From positions 1 to 23,255 of the forward strand of contig JAHBMJ010002030.1 of the NCBI GenBank assembly GCA_018398765.1: a stretch of DNA of 23,255 bases, written 5' to 3'. This DNA is from Chromera velia (Eukaryota; Sar; Chromeraceae). This document shows positions 19,302 to 23,255 of the stretch, piece by piece (the first letter of the stretch is position 1; each line of letters begins with the position of its first letter). Below the pieces are notes generated by a model that did not search any database, had not been told where the DNA came from, and saw only the letters and a program-made list of their open reading frames with translations. The position numbers and the translations under genes were made by a program.

Positions 19302-20943
19302 GTGCTTGTGTGTGTGTGTGTGTGTGTGCGTGTGTGTGTGTACGTGTGCCTGTGCGTGTCAATTCTATGAATAATTGTGCAGGACAAAGCTGGCCTCTCT
19401 CAACTGAGCAAGGCAGATGAGTCCCACAAGGTGAGGGAGAGGGGGTGGAGGGAAGGAAGGAAAGGCTTGAGTGCACGCGTGGTGCAGGCAAATGAAACTC
19501 ACATTGAAGGGAAGAGTCAGAGAGGGTCTGAGAGCTTTCCCCCGCTTGTGACACAGTTAGACGACGGGTGCTTTGCGCTGTTTGTCTGTCCCCCTCAACC
19601 AATGCGCTGCCCAAAGTGTGTCTGCATGACGATGGAATCCCTCTCTCGGAAGAAACCAGCTAGGTGAGACGGAAGTGCTCTCGTTCTCTTTGAAGGAAGG
19701 AGTGTCGAGTAAGGAAGAGCCGGCTCGAGTCGTGTGACTGCCTGCTTGCCTGCAGGAAATTTTGGGCCATTTGATGTGGGCGGTCAGTCCGAAAGTTCAT
19801 TCGGGTTCCTGTTTGTCTACTTTCTCTTTGAAGTAGTATTGGGACTTAAAACAAACTCGGCACTCGACATAATCAGCCATCTTCTCTGCCGTCATTTTCA
19901 TTGATACAGTGATACGAGGAGAGAAGAGGCGTAGACCTAGACCGGCAGATGCTGCTGCTTTTTTTGTGTTTTTGAAATACAGAGCTTATCTTATCTGAGA
20001 TTAGCGCTTGAGAGCATGAATTGCTTTCCAAACGCACGAAGGGCCCTTTCTGCCTCACTGCTTCGCTCTTCGTCTCAGCTTTGTATCCCGCTTCTTTCGA
20101 ACCGTTCTCCTCCGCCCTTTCCCTCCTACCACGCGGAACATGAGAGCAGAGAGGCCTACAGTGGCTGTGACGCCTTCCAAAAGAAAACACAATTCGATTG
20201 CGTGAGAAGCTGCTGTGAGGATTCCTCTCTCCAGTAGTTCTACGGTGGTCCATCTACAGCCCGTCTCCATACGCAGTTAGAAAATCGGCCGTACGCACTC
20301 ATTATGTTCTCTTGGAAATAAGAATTTCTCTGTTTGACTGTCTCTGTCTGTGCATTCGTCTGTCCGTGCAGGTCTCCGAGATTGCCCGGAAAGAAAACTT
20401 GGGGGACTACAGGCTCGTCGTCAACGGTCCGTCCAGCTGTCCATCCCTAGCTCTGGGTGGTCTTTCTCTCTTGCAGGAAGGCAGGCAGGTGCAGATGAGC
20501 TAGGATTGGGTTCGTATTGGAGGGCTCTGACTGTTTGCGTGGCTCTTTGACTAGTCTAGTCGGTGCTTTGGCTGGTTGGCTCTATAACACGATTTTAACT
20601 CGGAAGGGGCAGGGCAAAAGAGAATGCACGAATGAATACGTGCACCATGAGGGTACTGGCAGCACCCCGTGCGCTACTGGTGCAATTACCTCCATTTCTG
20701 CTGGAGAGGTTCTCCCTCTCCTTTCTTCCCTTTCCTCTCCTTCCATCTTCTGCCCCCAATCTTTGGAATCCTCCACCCTTCCACCAGAGGATTTCTTTCT
20801 CGTAGCAAGTCCTCACCAGAGAGAGAGAGGGGGAGGGGTCGAGAGAGAGGGAAAAGAAACGAAGTGAATTCAAGGTGCAAGGGTTGAACGAGGAAAAGAA
20901 GAGCGCCTCAGACTCAATTCCGAATCGCGTGTGCGCTTCTGTG

Positions 20944-20987
<44 letters not shown>

Positions 20988-21226
20988 ATGGGGCAGGTGC
21001 AGGGCAAACGGTTTTCCACCTCCACGTCCACATTCTCGCAGGGAGGCCTCTCTCATGGTCGGTCGGTCAGCCTGGATGCCAGAAAGAGAAGAGAGATTTG
21101 ATTCGCTCCCTGTGTGTCCCTACGCTTCTCTCACTCTCCTTCCCGTCTGCCTATTATTCCGTTTTGCCCCCAGCTTTGACCAACATTTCGAGACCTTGAT
21201 CTGGCTGTGACTCTCTCTCTCTCTCT

Positions 21227-21263
<37 letters not shown>

Positions 21264-21394
21264 GGGAGAGAGGAGAGAGAGGCAGGTGTCTGGGGACTCA
21301 AAGATCTGAAGCCCTGCAAGGCTGTCCGTGTATGTGTGTGTGTTTTGGTTTCTCCTTCAATTGCACGCACGGACCCTGCAGGCCGCCTGGATGA
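17252..21394 (+). CDS. HINT-type HIT family nucleotide-binding hydrolase (nine exons)
   Basis: A 153-aa histidine-triad protein. Family members hydrolyse nucleoside 5'-phosphoramidates and related bonds. Exons: 17252-17387, 17505-17539, 18314-18331, 18612-18671, 19383-19430, 19756-19782, 20372-20426, 20988-21057, 21382-21394; all phases agree. The translation tracks HINT end to end: [66 protein letters not shown], then [19 protein letters not shown] and the family's final PPG. The triad is His137/139/141 (His139 the expected nucleophile), supported by His77 and Gly132-Gln133. Residues 1-36 precede the normal HINT start (Met37, 17360) and are Arg/Ser-rich without acids, like a mitochondrial presequence. 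The frame is open further upstream but has no earlier ATG. Exons 3 (18 nt) and 6 (27 nt) are microexons. Close relatives (HINT1/HINT2) cannot be separated beyond the targeting clue. Confidence 0.93.
17948..18271. repeat. (TG)n/(AG)n microsatellite in HINT intron 2
   Basis: TG-rich array with an internal duplication of about 72 bp: the stretch (GA)n then GTCTTTCTGTCCGTGTGTG occurs near 18006-18048 and 18078-18117. The array ends about 40 bp before the 18-nt exon 3. Confidence 0.9.
19216..19345. repeat. (CT)n(TG)n microsatellite in HINT intron 4
   Basis: A CT run then a TG run, finishing about 40 bp before the exon 5 acceptor. Confidence 0.9.
20945..20984. repeat. (TG)n microsatellite forming the exon 8 acceptor tract
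   Basis: An uninterrupted TG run leads directly into GCAG|AT, the acceptor of the exon that encodes the catalytic histidine triad. The usual pyrimidine tract is replaced by the repeat. Confidence 0.9.
21211..21260. repeat. (CT)n(CA)n microsatellite in HINT intron 8
   Basis: CT run followed by CA run within the last intron (21058-21381). Confidence 0.9.
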
Positions 21395-21740
21395 ACGGAC
21401 AATCCGTCTCTCTCTGTCAGCTTCTAGAGAGAGGGGCAGCTAGTGGGGAGTTACGGGTTCTTCGGCCTTCTGTCGACTTCCAATTTGAAAGGTCTATGAT
21501 CGAGCTGTTCATGTTTGACTTTAGCCTCCCGAGCTATAGGGTTGATCAGTTAAGGGACTCAAAATCCACCATTGAATCTCGGTCTGGCAGGAACTGTCAC
21601 TTGCTGAACCCTTCCACACATACACGCGCAGGAAAGACGTGGCACGGCTCTCGCGCAAGGGGACGAATGTTGACCTCAGAAGAGCGGCTTGATGGACAGC
21701 GGTCGCTTCCAGACCATCCAGTTTTCTAGCCGTTGTCGCA
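21395..21740. other. HINT 3' flank, no supported gene
   Basis: Probably 3' UTR and flank. Both strands are open across 21328-21760 (an 80-codon minus frame starts at an ATG at 21760), but the two mirror each other and neither shows a family motif. Confidence 0.4.
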
Positions 21741-22000
21741 ACTAAATCTATGACAGACATGCGCGTAGAGTTGATTACTGAAATTTTGACAGAAAAATTA
21801 AGGCATCAATTTGTTGCAAAATGCTTGATTTTGAGTTTGCATGCCTGGTTTGTATGAATATGGCATCACTGATTTGTGTCTACTAGTAGGTCCAATACGT
21901 TTTCTACTTTGCGGCAGTGTTTCATTATACTGACTGGTTTTGTATGATACCTGACAACGATAGTATGACAAGCTTGAGTATCATCAACTTTGTTGAATGC

Positions 22001-22317
22001 TACCGTATGTTCAATAATTCACCGCAAAATTTCAAAAGATATAACTTTGCAACGATGAAGAGTTAGAAACTGAAACTTTTTGTGTGTAAACTCCCACTAA
22101 TATACAACTAATCCTTAAAAAATATATCTATTGACACAGCGGAGTCATAAGCAATCTTTTTTAATGCTTTATGAAAAATTTAGGTTTTTTGTTTGGAAGT
22201 CCAATTTTACATTTTTTTTTTTCTGATTATCTAAAGACTGTGAAGCGCTCTAGAGAGCAAAAGTATGAATTCCAACCCCCGGCTGTATGTTTCTTTGTAC
22301 GGCTGTTTTAGAGCATC
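22001..22317 (+). repeat. ~317-bp direct repeat, copy 1
   Basis: Runs from TACCGTATGTTCAATAATTC to CGGCTGTTTTAGAGCATC. It differs from copy 2 by a handful of substitutions and one T in a poly(T) run. AT-rich and noncoding in appearance. Confidence 0.9.
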
Positions 22318-22703
22318 CTTCTTGAACATGTGAGATTTTTTTAAAATTTTTTCAAACTCTATTTATTGAACATACGGAATGCACACTCGTAAAAAAATTA
22401 AAATAAAATGTTTTAACATATATTCAGAGTTTCTTTCTTATAAATAAAGGCAAACTACTCTTAGCTTTTATGTATTATTAGAAAAGAGTACTGGGGCATT
22501 TTTTTTTAAAAAAATGTATTTTTAATTAAAATGACTAAAATTATATACTGATCAGCATACATACCTGGATCAAATTCTTTTAAGATATTAGATCGCACTA
22601 AAAGGCTTAAAAGAAAGAAAAGTATCGTAGTATAAAAAAATATAATTGTTGTATAGCATGAAGTTGTTTATAATCTGTTTGCAAGTCTGTGTTTATATGA
22701 AGT
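22318..22703. other. AT-rich spacer without a gene
   Basis: Poly(A/T) runs only, no coding signal. The AT-rich DNA at 21741-22000, left of copy 1, is similar. Confidence 0.5.
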
Positions 22704-22939
22704 TTAATCACTAAGGTGACGGTACCCTAATGCCTCTACCACCCGCTTTGCCCTTCCCTGGATCGCCCCACAGATGGACCTAATATAACTCTCTCGGAGG
22801 GACTGGATCAGATGAATGATGCGATTTTGATACTGCAGGGTGCTCTTCTGCAGGCTGGCAGTATGCATGTATGCAAGTTTTGACCGGCGCGTGGCCCCGT
22901 CTTGTCTCAGCGTGCGCTGAGGCCCGCCGCGGCCCAGTA
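22704..22939 (-). CDS. Coding-like C-terminal fragment between repeat copies
   Basis: A GC-richer minus-strand frame runs from the edge of repeat copy 2 to TAA at 22704-22706. It is protein-like throughout: GPQRTLRQDGATRRSKLAYM, HTASLQKSTLQYQNRIIHLI, then SLRESYIRSICGAIQGRAK and VVEALGYRHLSD. There is no start codon at its left-hand residues, so it is a terminal exon or the 3' end of a transposon gene. I recognise no family. Confidence 0.35.
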
Positions 22940-23255
22940 TACCGTATGTTCAATAATTCACCGCAAAATTTTAAAAGATATAACTTTGCAACGATGAAGA
23001 GTTAGAAACTGAAACTTTTTGTGTGTAAACTCCCACTAATATACAACTAATCCTTGAAAAATATATCTATTGACACAGCGGAGTCATAAGCAATCTTTTT
23101 TAATGCTTTATGAAAAATTTAGGTTTTTTGTTTGGAAGTCCGATTTTGCATTTTTTTTTTCTGACTATTTAAAGATTGTGAAGCGCTCTAGAGAGCAAAA
23201 GTATGAATTCCAACCCCCGGCTGTATGTTTCTTTGTACGGCTGTTTTAGAGCATC
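22940..23255 (+). repeat. ~317-bp direct repeat, copy 2 (runs off the window)
   Basis: Partner of 22001-22317. Homology is still intact at the last base, so the true repeat may be longer. Two copies 939 bp apart could be LTRs, a tandem satellite or a dispersed repeat. Confidence 0.9.

Noticed and set aside
20427..20507. Read-through of HINT exon 7 or an extra exon near 20478
   Set aside because: Splicing from 20426 to 20988 gives the family's NDG...GQTVFH spacing exactly. The alternatives lose the conserved Asp-Gly.

Overview
The window is nuclear DNA from an intron-rich protist. It holds two well-supported protein genes, one structurally complete LTR retrotransposon, retroposon remnants, many microsatellites and several AT-rich repeat islands. 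A myristoylatable CDPK-type kinase, small GT-AG-spliced exons and repeat-rich intergenic DNA suggest an alveolate. A chromerid such as Chromera is my best guess from gene style, not from any database match.

Left part (1-5000): a possible exon at the edge is followed by a 2.74-kb LTR element (344-3081) lying on the minus strand. It has 258-bp LTRs that differ at 7 positions, a perfect 5-bp target duplication (GTTGT), a primer-binding-site-like sequence touching the 5' LTR and a purine tract next to the 3' LTR. It encodes no recognisable reverse transcriptase or integrase. Its interior is one 1.5-kb reading frame broken by four stop codons and no frameshift. An AT-rich stretch and a CAGA-type minisatellite block bounded by diverged direct repeats follow.

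Middle (5000-11,780): mostly non-genic or decayed sequence. It contains a probable non-LTR retroposon 3' end with a small poly(A)-tailed daughter copy, microsatellites, an AT-rich island with palindromes, and several short coding-like segments that I can only list as candidate exons.

Right-centre (11,788-21,394): two head-to-head genes share a 916-bp intergenic region. On the minus strand (16,335 to 11,788) is a six-exon CDPK-like kinase of about 1077 aa with a full catalytic set. It has an N-terminal myristoylation/palmitoylation signal and four apparently degenerate EF-hands split by low-complexity inserts. On the plus strand (17,252-21,394) is a nine-exon HINT-type HIT protein of 153 aa. 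It includes 18-nt and 27-nt microexons and a mitochondrial-presequence-like N-terminus. I rebuilt both models from splice signals, phase and family conservation. In both genes many donors carry C at intron position +3, and acceptors are nearly always TGCAG.

Right edge (21,740-23,255): AT-rich DNA with a ~317-bp direct repeat that runs off the window, and a coding-like C-terminal fragment between its two copies.
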